Made by a program: the position numbers and the translations under genes. Of a DNA stretch of 64,000 nt, positions 34,788 through 47,336 are shown one piece after another (positions within the stretch are counted from its first letter, which is position 1; every line of letters starts with the position of its first letter). The notes beneath the pieces were generated by a model. It was not told where the DNA came from and searched no databases. It worked only from the letters and a program-made list of their open reading frames with translations. This stretch comes from Platycnemis pennipes (taxonomy: Eukaryota > Arthropoda > Insecta > Odonata > Platycnemididae), in contig OW121846.1 of the NCBI GenBank assembly GCA_933228895.1, forward strand, positions 149,900,746 to 149,964,745, in the 5' to 3' direction.

Positions 34788-36091
34788 TATAAAAGGGGTG
34801 ATAAAAGTATGCCTTCCAACTATAGGCCAATTTCTTTGATTCCAATCTTAGCTAAAATTTTTGAGACTGTCATTAAAGAACAAATGAACCTACACTTCGA
34901 AGTAAACAATTTGTTCGCTCCTACTCAGTTTGGTTTTCGGTCCGGTAAATCAACTGTAATGGCTGTAGAAACTATTCTTGATGAAATTCATGAAGCCTTT
35001 GAAAATGGAGAATGTACATCTCTGTCTTTGTGTGGTTTAACCAAAGCCTTTGACTGTGTCTCTCATGAGGTACTTCTTGATAAATTGAAGTACTATGGAA
35101 TCCATGGCATTCCCTACGAATTGATAAGATCATATCTCACCAACCGCAAACAATGTGTTTCTTTTAATGGTAAGCAATCAAGTGTATGTGAACTTAAATG
35201 TGGTGTACCTCAGGGATCGGTGTTGGGACCCTTCCTTTTCCTGGTCATGATAAATGATCTACCTAGCAATGTTACTGGTAAAATAGTCTTGTTTGCAGAT
35301 GATGCTACCTTCGTACATAGGGGGAGAGCTGTCAATCAAGTAACAGATGTATCAGATGAAAATATCAATCTAGCAGAAATATGGTTTTCAGCCAATAAAT
35401 TACTGTTAAATAAGGATAAAACACAACATCTTATATGTAAATTATCAAATATAACTTTGGATCAAACTGTACAGTTGTTGGGTTTTGTTATCGACCCTTA
35501 CTTGAAATGGGATGAACATATTGTCGCTGTGTGTAATAAATTATCAAGGGCATTGTATTTATTAAGTAAACTAAAATCGCAGATACCACATCATTTTCTA
35601 CGTAATGCTTACTATGCATTTTTCCATTCCCATATTTTATATGGATTGAGACTATGGGGCAATGCAAAGGACGTCAAAAATGAGTTTTTACTCCAAAAGA
35701 AAGCGATTCGTTTGCTCCACAATGTGGCATATGATGAACACTGTCGACCCCTATTTGTCAGCAGTGAGATTATGACTGTATACTCTCAATATATATATGT
35801 TCAATTGGTTGAAATGAAAGATAATCTTGACAAACTTTTTCTAGGACTGATGTCCATAATTATAACACTAGAAGCAATGGTAAACTAGAAACTGAATTTT
35901 GTAGACCGTCAAAAACCCAACAGGCACATAGATATATGGGCATTAAACTCTTTAACAAATTGCCCAACATTGCAAGAACAATGGGCAATACAATTTTTAA
36001 ATTTAAATTGTACAAGTGGCTATTGTCGAAGCCATTTTACTCACTGCAAGAATACCTTGAAATGGTCTTAATGACCAAGTGTTCTGACTAA
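34788..36091 (+). pseudogene. LINE ORF2, reverse transcriptase (second part)
   Basis: Continues the RT after the insertion: YKRGDKSMPSNYRPISLIPI, then FGFRSGKST, motif A region 'LCGLTKAFDCV', motif B GVPQGSVLGP (about 35204), motif C FADD (35292-35303) and LLGFVIDPYLKWDEHI. The catalytic aspartate of motif A, normally D-L-x-K-A-F-D, is Gly here (codon 35034-35036). A frameshift near 35840 moves the last part (HNYNTRSNGK, then 'GIKLFNKLP') to another frame, ending at 36091. The jockey/CR1-group C terminus is complete. With the two stops upstream, the copy is inactive. Confidence 0.88.
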
Positions 36092-36232
36092 CAATATGAT
36101 AGTTCATGTTCTATTGTGTACTGTTGTCACTTTGTGAGCATTTTTTTTTGTAATTTTAATTACACTTCCTTTCTTATTGTGAGAATGTTTACATGCATGA
36201 CGATGTCTATTGTGGTGATAACCATCTAATGA

Positions 36233-36449
<217 letters not shown>

Positions 36450-37185
36450 TAGCCTCCAGAATGCAGATGAAGACCTGAAGTTTGGCCATCGTACAAGCCA
36501 TCATGTGGTGTGCCTCCGCTGAGTCAGAAAAGAGTTCCTGATGCTCCAGTGATAAACTTCCACCTCGCCCTCCGCTTCACCCATACCATTTTTCCCTCCC
36601 CTCAAAATCTATCTATCGACTATTTCCACGTTAAACCCCATTCCACCTTTGACCTTGCCAAAAACACCCCCTCCTTATGCCACCAAAAACCTCCCTCTCA
36701 CACCCTCTCTGCTCGAGTTGAGACGGCAACGAGCTCACTTGCTGACAGCGCTGCTCTTCAGTTCGTTTTGTGAGGCTTCGTCATTTCCGAGCGTGTCCTA
36801 GTGGCTTCTCTCTATTTTTCCAAGTCATTCCCTGAATGGGAAGAGTATTTCAATTGTTGCTTTCTACTTGCTTTGTCTACTTGTTGAAATACTTTGTTTG
36901 GTAGAGTTAGATTCATATACTTTTGTTTCTAGCTATATTTGACCTCATCTTCCTCACCCGAGCTTGGGAAAAATTTTCTCCCCTGGATGAGCGTTTCTCG
37001 CAAATTCATTATTCCATTTGGGAAATGCTGCAACAGGGAATGTCTTTTGGCTCAGGAAAGTTGTCACTATCTATGCACCAAATTTTGCTGAAATTCTAAA
37101 TGGTGAAGGATGATATTTCTGAAAAATTTGTCATTTAAAATGGAATGACCCACATATCAATCACTATTTTCAGATTAGAGATAAC
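36450..37185. other. No supported gene
   Basis: 36530-36790 is a C-rich stretch with no defensible ORF. Near 37137-37152 'atggaatgacccac' resembles the terminus of the TATGGGTCA family, possibly a small relic of it. Confidence 0.35.
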
Positions 37186-37189
37186 TTAA

Positions 37190-39965
37190 CATGTTCAACG
37201 CTGACGGATGACAATCGTCATCTGCCGGGTGCTATCCGCTGACGACGATCGTCGTCCAAGCTCGTTCTCAAGGCCGTCGACGCCACCTCATAGCTCTCCC
37301 CTTTTCATTATCAGTCATTCAATAGCCCTCAGAGCGTGTGCACTTGCCCACACCGAGAAGCGCCGTCACAACAATTTATTTTTTACAAGGTAGGTAAGTT
37401 ATGTTTTTTGGGTGTGTATTAGCTCTATATTTTCAGTTTGTGAGATTTTTTTCCCATTACTTGTATGAAAAACGATATTCATTTTGATTTCAAATACTCC
37501 GTATATACTTATGTAAGTTTTTCAATTGATTGAATCACACTCACCCTCCCCTCCCTTCCACCACATCCCGAATTTCATTGACTACTATATCATCTGGTTG
37601 ATTTTTTTCAAAATGTTTTCTTATTGAAATATATTTTATTAAACATCCTCTCACATGTATGCTACACTAATGGATTTATTATAATGAATAAAAATTAGTT
37701 TACGAGTATATGAATCATCATTTCTTTATTTTTCCATTATCAAGCCTCATTTTTTACAAATGCACTGTTGATATGGTGGTGTATTTTCGATAGTTACTTT
37801 TAAGTTTAGCTTCAATGAATCTTTCACATATATTTATTCCCGAATTTATAATTTGCTTCTGCCTTGAAAATTAAATAATCCTAGACTATTTGCAAGGTTC
37901 CAGAATACACTTTGTTAAGAAGTCCCAAATGATCAAATATCTGCTTTTTTCTAGTTTTTCACATAGTTCCTCCAAAAGAATCATGATATTTAATATATGC
38001 GATATAAGTCTAATTAATGTTAACATTCGTTTAGCAAATAAATTGCTGTTTTTTGTGGATTTTTATTTTCTAATATTTTTTATCTCTCATTTAAGGACAA
38101 GATAAATATATCTCCGAAATGTTAACTCTTGGGTAACGTTTTTCTCTACTTGAAGTATGCAAGTAATTTTACGGATTTTCCCTGGGTTTCAATATTTTTC
38201 CTCTGGTATGCACATATATATGCCGTACTGCCGAGACAAAATTCACTTTTTAAACATTTTTTCTTACAGAATGGTTTCACTCCACGAGGTGGCTAAAGCA
38301 GAAAAGAACAGAGAGGGAAGGCATTACCAGGAAAAGGGAGTGCTCACCGAACCATCCGGATTGGTTTTACGATTTCTTATTTACACTGGGTCTTCCGATT
38401 CTAATGTAGGCGGGCCGGACATGTCAACATTGTTGTATGGAAATTAATGGGAGGAAAGCTGGATACTGGACAGTCTCTTTTCATGGATAATTACTACAAA
38501 AGTGTTGACTTGGCACACCACTTGCTTGGGCAAAGGACCTATTTTACCAGAACTCTTAGAGCTACCCGGAAAGGGAACCTACCTCTCACCTTATAGCAAA
38601 AAACTGAAATGGGGGGAGGTAGTGGACGTATTCAGCACCGAAAGAGTTATGAAGTGGAAGGATAATCGGGAGGTTGTGATGATCAGCTCCGAATTCGGGG
38701 ATAACTTCGTCAACCTCCGTCGACGGCGTCACTTCCAAACCGGAGGCCATTGCTCAATACAATGAGTCAATGAGTGGCATCGATCACATTGATCAAATGA
38801 TGACATACCACCCCATTGAGCCTAAGACTCTAAAATGGTATAAGAAGCTTACTATCCACAAACTTCACCTCTTTTTGGTTGATAGTTATTTCCTCTACCG
38901 TAAAACGCATCCCAAAAAATCTCTCTACAAATTATGTCTCTCCACGATTAGAACCCTCATCGGTCATTCCTACTCAGAATCAATTCTTTATTCCTCCTAC
39001 TGCCAGCCAGCCCTTCAGGACCCTTGGATAATCTACGCAGTTTCCAGATACTTATCACATCGACGAAAGTCGGAAACATTTCCCTCAACAACGATGCACA
39101 CATTGCACATATAGAGGGTTCAGGAAGGACCCCAAGTATTTTTGCCTGTGAGGGATGCCCACCACTTTGTTTCAAGCCATGTTTTGTGGACTTTCATAAA
39201 AATATTGAGTGCGTTTGAAAGTTTATTTTTTCATTTATATTTATAGAATATTCCTGTATTGACATATAAATGTTAGAAACGTGCTAAATAGCTGTAAAAA
39301 ATTCAGCCATCAGTTTTAAACCATAAAATGTTAATATTGATATATAATGACTCAACAGTATAATGAACAAATTTTATATAAGTAGTTAATATAAAACGTC
39401 AGAGGAGCAGTAAATATCCTAATAAAGTGAATGACTGAATCTCATTGCGAGAGTATACAAAACTAATCACATTATTCATGAAGGTAAGAAATGCAGGGGT
39501 CAACATTCACGGAAAAATTTGGAAATCTTTCGTAAAGAATTATTGTGAAGGATTCGGCGGTCTGTAAACTGGAAGCTGCTAGGTTGTGGATTTCAGAAGG
39601 AATTGATGAAGGCCGTGAACTATATGAACATTAATAAGAATGTTTTTTTAAAATTTTGTAAACAACAATATAAGTAACAATATGTAATAAGGAAGTCCGC
39701 ACATATTTCGTCACAAGTAACAAGAATCAAGGGAAGAAACTTCAAAAGGGACTATCGGGGAGGGAATGCAACCACACACAATGCCCGAGTGGTGCTATTG
39801 GGTGGCGGCGGACGACGATCGTCGTCCAAAATAAAAATTCATTTTTTATTTTATGGTATTTTTGTTGATTGACTTATTGTTCTTAGTGGTAATACATTAA
39901 GAAACTTAAAAAAAAAAATTCAGCCACCAGCAAAATCGTAAAAAAATAGAGCCGCGTTGAACCTG
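37190..39965 (+). mobile_element. piggyBac element 1, TTAA-flanked, internally deleted
   Basis: TTAA lies at 37186-37189 and 39966-39969. Ends read CATGTTCAACGC... and, inverted, CAGGTTCAACGC. A perfect 16-bp palindrome, GACGACGATCGTCGTC, occurs near each end (37241-37256 and 39811-39826), a likely subterminal transposase site. The 5' part shows a donor (acaag|gtaggt, 37390) and an acceptor (tttcttacag, to 38269) just before the ATG at 38271, suggesting an untranslated first exon and an ~880-bp intron. The transposase is incomplete and frameshifted. Confidence 0.88.
38271..39217 (+). pseudogene. piggyBac transposase, C-terminal half, frameshifted
   Basis: The reading begins at ATG 38271 and soon gives EPSGLVLRFLIYTGSSD, then 'DTGQSLFMDNYYKSVDLAHHL'-type sequence in a shifted frame after 38447 (DNYY box). 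It continues KKLKWGEVVDVFSTERV, a frameshift near 38715, then MSGIDHIDQMMTYH (third catalytic Asp region, 38770) and 'WYKKLTIHKLHLFLVDSY'. The Cys-rich C-terminal domain (about 39090-39215: CTHCTYRGFRKD, then CEGCPPLCFKPCF) is split by another frameshift near 39150. The N-terminal ~300 residues with the first catalytic Asp are absent, so the element depends on transposase supplied elsewhere, if it moves at all. Confidence 0.88.
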
Positions 39966-39969
39966 TTAA

Positions 39970-41504
39970 GGATCCCAAGTTTAAGCCATGATTTAAACTT
40001 TTCCATTGCCATGCTGCCCTCTTCAATGGAACATTGGGCAATTGAAGAAACATCACAATTACATCATCATTGTGCAAAAATGGATGTTAATAATTATTAC
40101 CAATACATTGAGTATTACTTTAAGATTGGAATCAGCATTAAAATTGACTTTGGTCATGTAAGTTCTTAGTTCTATATTTGTGACCACAAATTTAAATATA
40201 CAGGGTTACTTACAGGATTCAGTGAACTTGCCACCACTTCTGCATCAAGAGTGTGATTGTAATGATTCAGTTACGTATTCATTGTTATCTGTATAACACT
40301 TTGTACAATAACCTAACCTTGTTACAATTCAGATTTTTATTTTAATTATTCACATAGCTTTTGCATTGCATTTTAATAATTCACTAAGGCTAATGGGTGT
40401 ATCTCTTATGAAAAGCAATACTTTAAAAGGCCATACAATTTTGTTTCAATCCATAGTTTAATGGACAGTGATGACGAAGGTATCTCCTGAGTCCACTCCC
40501 AGAGACTAATGGATCAAACTAGGAACCATTGAATCCTTACCATGAACTTCATACATTCACAGTTACCAGTTATGGGGTCACAAACCTTGTAAATGTAGAA
40601 CTAAAAACTTTGAGTACAAAAATAATGTCTAGGCAGCCTAAACAGGATATCTCAGGGACAGTGTGTCCCGTTGGAGAGAACTTAGGAAGTCCCTGGGATA
40701 TGACACAGGAGTGCACAGGGAAGTCCCTGGGATCAGGCCTTATCCTGGTGGAATGTTCCAGGGTCATCCCTGGAATGTGCCGGTGCTTTGTGGGTTGGTT
40801 ACATGCCAGCCAACAAGTCCTTAAGTCATGGAGAAGATGTTGTGTTTATCTTTCCGTTTCAGTTTCGGTAGGGCATTGCGAAACAATCCGAGCAGTTAGA
40901 GCACCTACAAACTGAACTCGGGTAGTACTACCATTAGTCTACACTAAACAAAAGGCACCAACATGACAACAGTTTAGAATCACGCCCAAGAGACATAGTA
41001 CTGAACTTTACAATTAACAAGAATCACCCATAAATGAATTGAATGAAAAGCAGAAGAGTTTGTAGATGAAGATAAGTTAAGATTACAGAAAAGAAAGGGT
41101 ACAAGAAAAGCAATTTAGGCTCATTGGCAACTATAGAAAAGAAAACTAAAAATAATCCTTTGTTGTATTTGTGGAAAACTTTTGATAATGCTGAATTAAA
41201 GACAATGATTCACATCTTTGTGATGTTTAATCCTTTCGCTCCCAAGCACTTTTTCCGTATACGTGTCCTAAAATACCAGCCCTATTTTAAAGAAATTTAC
41301 TCTCAAATTTTAAAACATTCTGTTACCTTTGTTTTACAACATATTAACATTAGAGAAGCACACTTACAAAGAAAACTTGGTTGTTTACATGTACAATTTT
41401 ATTTCTCCTCATTCCTGTTTAGTTTTGTTATAAACAAATAATAAGCAACTCAAATATCCTCAAAAACGAGTGGTCAATATATCAGCTGCTTGGGAGTATA
41501 AGGG
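39970..41504. other. No supported gene
   Basis: Short ORFs only (for example 40529-40915 and 41124-41441), with no domain or splice support. 'aagtccctgggat' occurs twice around 40690-40735. Confidence 0.35.
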
Positions 41505-41508
41505 TTAA

Positions 41509-41802
41509 CCCATTCGCCTCTTAATTTTCCATGGATATTCTGCATTTTAAACTCTATTTAATTTTCTGAAAAATTTCACGGAATTCTTTAAAAAAATTTT
41601 TTGGAAATTAAAATTATTTACTAATTAAATATTTCACAATTTATTTTCACCGAATTAGAAAAAGACTTGTGGTACATAGAATCGGGAAAAAAGAATAGCA
41701 TTAGAACATTGAATTCCATCAGGTGACCGGCGAATCACCGGTTCTTTACCTTAAGGCAAAATAAGGTAGACCGGCGAATCGCCGGCGCTTTACCCCAAAG
41801 GG
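41509..41802. mobile_element. TTAA-flanked MITE-like element (294 bp)
   Basis: TTAA lies at 41505-41508 and 41803-41806. The element starts CCCATTCGCC and ends CCAAAGGG, so the outermost CCC/GGG match the start of the piggyBac element at 43239 (CCCTTAAAGG). Inside are ccggcgaatcaccgg and ccggcgaatcgccgg repeats. No ORF. The TIR is very short, so this remains tentative. Confidence 0.45.
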
Positions 41803-41997
41803 TTAAATGCTTGCATGTCAGGTGACACTCATTTGTGTTCTTTTGTTGGTGCCTGTAATGCTGCTTGAGGCATTGCAGGCTTAAGAGATTTCTGGGTGAA
41901 TGTAGGATGGTCTCTAAGAATATATGTCAATACTAAATTGTAGTTCAAGTTAATGTCTTTACAGCCAGTGAGGCTCTCTCTCTTCCATTTGCCAAAC

Positions 41998-42815
41998 CAG
42001 GGTTTATAGGAGTTTTCATTTTCATTTTCCCTGACTTTTCCAGGATTTCCAGACCATTATTAGTGATTTTCCCTTACTTTTGAGCGCCTGAAAACTCCAA
42101 GATTTCGGTCATTTACAGAGATAAAAGTGGTAGTGAGGAAGCAAAGAAGTCTAAACTTATGAAAAATTGTACGTTTATTATCACATTAATCATATGAACT
42201 TCCAGTAATAAGAGATCAACAACTCTAAGTCAACAAAATAAAAATTATCATTCCTTACATTGATTGATATGCCTTCAGAAATGGTTTTAATTGCAGAAAG
42301 TATTTGCAAAGATGGCTAACCTGGCTTTCCCTTCAAACCTGATTTCATGTTAAAGTAGCTCTTTGAATCAATCTTGATTTTTTCTTCCTCACATCCTTCT
42401 ACACATTTGGCTAAGTGGCTTCAAATTTGACTGAGAATAACTTTCTCGTCGCCAGAGGGACAAAGCGAAGCATTCCTGGCAAAATCGCTAGTGAATGAAA
42501 ATGAAAATATGAATGCGCACACCTTTCGCCAATCTTTTCACCAAACCGTGCAGGCTATAGCCAGAAAGAACCAGAATAGGGCTGCCTCCTCCACAGCGAA
42601 GCCGGCCTAAGGCCAGTCATCCCCTCCTTACCCCCTCCCTCCGCTCCTATGTGCAGTTTTTGATCTCTTGGCATTTTCAGGTGATAAATTTAAACATGTT
42701 GCGATTTTTCCCTGACCATGTTAAATTCCCTGACTTTTCCAGGATTTCCATGGCCGTTTTCATTTTCCCTGACTTTTCCAGGTTTTCCAGGATTTCCAGG
42801 TTCCTATAAACCCTG
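41998..42815. mobile_element. MITE-like element with CAGGGTTTATAGGA ends
   Basis: A 14-bp perfect inverted terminus, CAGGGTTTATAGGA/TCCTATAAACCCTG, is flanked by CAAAC at 41993-41997 and 42816-42820. Near both ends it repeats the word 'ccctgacttttccagg'. The interior has no ORF. The CAGGG start recalls hAT elements, but those duplicate 8 bp; only 5 bp match here. Confidence 0.65.
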
Positions 42816-43627
42816 CAAACTTAGGAATAAAATTGGCATACTGCCAAACCCAAACCATGTAACATAGACAGTAGGGCCAATGTTGAGAAACGGTGCCACG
42901 GTTGGGGAATGGTTCAGTTACTTTTTGACCTTTGGACTAATGTTGGGAAGCTGCGCCATTTTCACAGTTATCTTCTAACTGTTGGGAAACATTGTCATTT
43001 GCACATTTATTTCTTATCTGTTGGGCCAATGTTGGGAGATAGTGACAGGAAGGCTACTGTTGTACTATACTCTATTATTAATAAGTTAATTTGACGATAT
43101 CTCAAAGCTTGAGATACAACAGCTACTGGATTACAATGCTTTGCATTCCATGCAAGGCCATGCAAACTGGATATCGTCTCACTTAGCACTTTCTCTCTGC
43201 TCAGCTAAGTACACTGCAGTCATAAAATGAGAGTTTAACCCTTAAAGGACCAACCTTTTTCCGGTTACACCGTGGACCAAGGGAGGGTCAATAATTGTCC
43301 ACTTGTGTTTTTTTCGTTTTTACTAATCATGAAACAGAATATATCTTCAGTTATTTCTTTCTTAGATTGTTATAACATTCTCACAGTGATTAATGTTGCT
43401 AAAAAATATAAAATCGTGATAAAATATTGAAATTTTTAATTCTTAATAAACTCGTCAAAGACGAAGTTTATGATAAAACTTCTTCTCAATGGTTCCGGGT
43501 TCAATGCTTTAATTTGGAAAATAAGTTTCGAAATCACTGTTAGTTACACTTATAAATGAACAAGAAGACATTACTTTTTAAAACTGTGGTCGATATTCTG
43601 CAACTGTACTCCAGAACAACAATTTTA

Positions 43628-45273
43628 TCTTCTATATAAATATAAATGAATAAAATAGATATATAAATGAATGTATGTCTGTGTGTCCTTTATGCATTAC
43701 TACACCATTCATTGGATCGCCATGAAACTTTGGGAAGTTGTTGAGTACATTCCCGAGAAGAGAACTACGAAATCAATATTTCATAATCGATACTTTATCG
43801 ATATAATTTCGATACAATATCGATAAATCTATAGATTATTGTTACAAAATTGTGGTGAAATTATTTTGTTTTTTAAAGAAAGAATCGTTACACTATTAAT
43901 ACTGTATCGATACTGTATCTATATACTATCGATACAATATTGATAACTTCATGCACTTCCACAACATTCATCCAATTTCCATGAAGCTTTGGTTAGTTGT
44001 TTAGTTCACTCCCATGAAGGTTTGTACAATATCAAGAATACAATAAGTATCGATACTGGATACGGGATGTGCATCCCATTGAACGTGCAATTCATTGAAA
44101 CTCTCACGTGCAACATATCCAAATCATCCGGCATGGGACAAATATTTCAGAAATGCCAACTTATTGCTTGGGATGAATGCACAATGGTGCACAAAGTATC
44201 GCTCGAGGCTCTGGATCGATCATTATAAGATTTGCGTGGAAACCTGAGACCATTGGAAAACGCATAAATATTTCTTGCAGAAGATTTCAGGCAAACATTA
44301 CCTGTAATTCCTCGATCGACACATAGCGGATGAAATAAATGCTTGCCTGAAATATTATACTTTGTGACGACATGTAAAGACGTTCAAATTAAATACAAAT
44401 ATGCGTGTGCAGCTGCAAAACAATCGATCAGCTGAGATATACTCACATAAATTGCTGGAAATTGGGAACGGAAAGATGCCAGTTGATCTGACCTCAGGAA
44501 AAAGGTCATTGCCTCATAACTTTTGCAATTTAGTAACGTCAAAAGAAGAGATGGTTGAAAAAGTATTTCCAAATATTCAAATCAATTATAAGGATCACGA
44601 TTGGCTAAGTGAACGAGCTATTCTTGCGGCCAAGAACAAAGACTTCTACGAACTTATTATTCAGTCTAACACTCAACGCGACGCAGGCACATATGTACAA
44701 GACCGTGGAAGCAGATGAGGCAATTGGTAATCGAACGGAATTTTTGAATTTACTGAAATTGAAAATCGGCATGCCAATTATCATGTTGATAATTATCAAC
44801 CAGCCAAAGCTTTGCAACGGCACGCGGCTTTCAGTAAATAAATTAATGAGCAACGTCGTAGAATCCACAATCTGGACAGGAACTTTCAAAGGCGAAGATG
44901 TCCTCATTCCTCGCATTCCTATGATTCCAACAGATATGCCATTTTAATTTAAGTGATTGTATTCCCAATTCCATTGGTATTTGCATTCACCATCAACAAA
45001 GCTAAGGGTCAATCTTTAGAACTATGCGGTTTAGATCTAGACACGGATTGCTTCTCACATGTACGTGTATTTTGTTGCGTGTGTGTTGCGTGTTCTACGT
45101 TTATGTTGTGTGTTCTAGAGTCGGCAAACCAGACAATGTCTATAAATGCACAGACAATGGAACAACAAAAAACATTGTATACCCATAAGAATTGTGAAAT
45201 TAAACATACTATAAACGTGCGCTTTCCATTTAACCAGATTGAGCCACAGCAACGCGTGGGCGGGTACAGCTTG
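43628..45273 (+). mobile_element. Helitron fragment inside piggyBac 2
   Basis: Likely 5' end A|TCTTCTATATAAATATAAATG at 43628, typical of insect Helitrons. The 3' end region is 'cacagcaacgcgtgggcggg' followed by 'tacagcttg', ending at 45273 before T. The usual CTRR end is CTTG here, so one base has changed. It holds the C-terminal Pif1-like helicase only, so most of the Rep/helicase protein is missing. The 5' part has a cluster of TATCGATA-like words. Confidence 0.75.
43989..45195 (+). pseudogene. Helitron helicase (Pif1-like), C-terminal part, broken
   Basis: Reads CNISKSSGMGQIFQKCQLIAWDECTM (Walker B, DE) at about 44110-44190, then AEDFRQTLPVI (about 44280; consensus has G for E), NTNMRVQLQNNRSAEIYSH (44395-44455), GKMPVDLTSGKRSLPHNFC, KDHDWLSERAILAAKNKD, then KIGMPIIMLIIINQPKLCNG and VFAFTINKAKGQSLELCGL (helicase motif V, about 44980). 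The final motif (VACSR) is disrupted by a local duplication at about 45060-45120. At least three frameshifts and two stops make it non-functional. Confidence 0.88.
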
Positions 45274-45472
45274 TTATTATATAACATAAACCAAACATTT
45301 TTTTCTCCATTTTCACTTACATGATTACAAGTACATGATCCATCAAAATGCTTCTCCTGATTTAAAAAAAATGCATAATATCTTTTTCTAAGTATCTATT
45401 TATCAATAAGCATATCATTTCAATAAATTTATAAAATTGTAAACATTAGCAAGCAGTCGTGAAAGATCAACT

Positions 45473-47095
45473 TCAATCTTCTGATGAGTCAACATTATTG
45501 CAAGTATTGCATACATTAGTTTTTATGCTATGTTTACCGCAAACATACCTATTACATTTAGCGCATATAATTGTAGTTTTTGATAATTTGTTTAATGTCT
45601 CTCCTTTTGATGTGGCTGCGTTCCTGCACGCGTGGCACCTGCTTTTGCCATTTACTTTCACAGCAACATCTTCTGACATTTTCGGCGGTTGTATTTTTCT
45701 ACCCAAGACCCTTCCATCGTCTTTAAAATTTGGTTCTGTAAACCTATTGTGTTTTCCAACCGATGATCTATGTGTGGCCGCACGAGTTCAAGGCCGAGTT
45801 CCTGTAAATATAGACGTCGCCTATTGCTTCTTTTGATATTCCACTGGGGAAAATTTTGGGTGAAAAGAGAGAATCCATTTAGTGCAGCAATATCGATTAG
45901 AGTAAAGAAAACAGACATCGGCCACCTTCTTGTAGATCTTTTAGTTGAATACTTACGTACCATCTGATCAATAACATCAAACTCCTCCTTTTGTGTTGTT
46001 GTAGAACAAATTTACGTCAGATTTCTTTTTTAAAAAATTACTGACATTTCTATCTGCGTGCTGAGTGGATAGAAAAATGAGATTTTTCTTGGGCTTCTCT
46101 CTGGTGATGTATGATATCAAAGTCACCGGTGGACCTCCAGAGCAGGGGTCTGTAAATACAAACAAACTTGAAAAAATCTCCCGATCAGCTATTGCTTTCA
46201 GTTCTTCAGGAATATATTTTCTATTACTCTGCATAGTTCCCACCACAGTGAATTCAAAATTTCATAAAGTTCTTCTGCTAGCTCTACAGACGTATAGTAT
46301 CTGTCCATAGGCACATTACGCCCGGAATTCTTGATTGGAACCACCAGGCGTTTCACAATTTCTTTGGGACTTCTGCTTGTAGATGGTTCGTTATTTTTTC
46401 CGGCATAAACTTCCATATTCAGCACATATCTCTCGTCGCAGTCTCTAAGCATCCTTATAAGAATGCCATACTTCCCTGGTTTTTCTTTCATGAATACTTT
46501 GAATGGACACCTTCCCCTAAACAATGATAACATTTCATCAACCACCATGTTAGGTCCAGGAATGTAATATTTGTGGAATATCGCATTGACCATTTGGAAT
46601 ACTGAACGAATAGGTGCAAATTTATCTTTTTCTCTCCGTATTTCCCTAGTAGACTTGCCATCAAACCTAATTATAGTCAATAGTTCCCTAAATCGGTTTC
46701 GACTCATCGCAGCAATATAGGAGGGCCTTCCGAATTCATGTGACCACAAATCATGCAAATCTAACTTGCTATCATCGTTGGCACCGATCAATATCAACAC
46801 TCTAACGAAGGATTTTAGTTCTACCATATCCGTTTTAGACTTCTGAGCTCGTTCTGCTTCTTCATTTGTACGCTGTAAAATCATGTCAAGAATTTCAGGA
46901 GTGAAACATTTTTCAAAAGACTCGCCGATATCCTTTACCTTACCAGCCGGTAGTAATCCTTGCTTTTCCCGCAATATATTCTGAGTGGTTCGCTTTGTCA
47001 CACGAGGAGGATGACTTACGTATTTCCTTCCTGTTTTTGCAATGTACTCGGTATTGTCACTACTGGTGAAGGTATTTGGTAAATGAGCTGGTGCA
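45473..47095 (-). pseudogene. piggyBac transposase, nearly full length, three frameshifts
   Basis: In minus-strand order: N-terminal region from about 47095 (PAHLPNTFTSSDNTEY); the main frame 46198-47001 with FVRVLILIGANDDSKLDLHDLW, MVVDEMLSLFRGRCPFKVF (first catalytic Asp) and VPMDRYYTSVELAEELY (second). After a frameshift near 46245 comes GTMQSNRKYIPEELKAIADR; after one near 45975 comes VDVIDQMVRKYS (third Asp); after one near 45690 comes the C-terminal Cys-rich domain (CHACRNAATSK, CAKCNRYVCGKH, CNTC). All three catalytic Asp codons survive. No start codon is visible before 47001; a stop lies upstream near 47103, so a first exon may be missing. Confidence 0.9.
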
Positions 47096-47269
47096 CCGTA
47101 AATTTAAAAACACTAATATCTGAGAAGGAGAGTGGGGTAGTTCTTGTCTCACTCATATTTTCCCATCAATGGCATTTCAGTTTAACATGAAAGGAAAATA
47201 CTTTAAAATCTTGTGAGTCACTCCAGAAAGGTAACAATAGTATTTCCTGGATATGCAAATCCTTGGTGA

Positions 47270-47336
47270 TCTTCACCCCCTGCCACACACACTCGCGGTG
47301 GCTTGCAGGGTATTGTGTATATGTAGATGTAGATCC
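47270..47336. repeat. Possible LINE 3' tail with GTAGAT repeats
   Basis: 'cactcgcggtggcttgcagg' followed by 'tatgtagatgtagat' resembles, from memory, the 3' end of a LINE common in arthropod genomes whose tail repeats TGTAGA. It is short and lies within piggyBac 2, upstream of its transposase. Low certainty. Confidence 0.3.
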
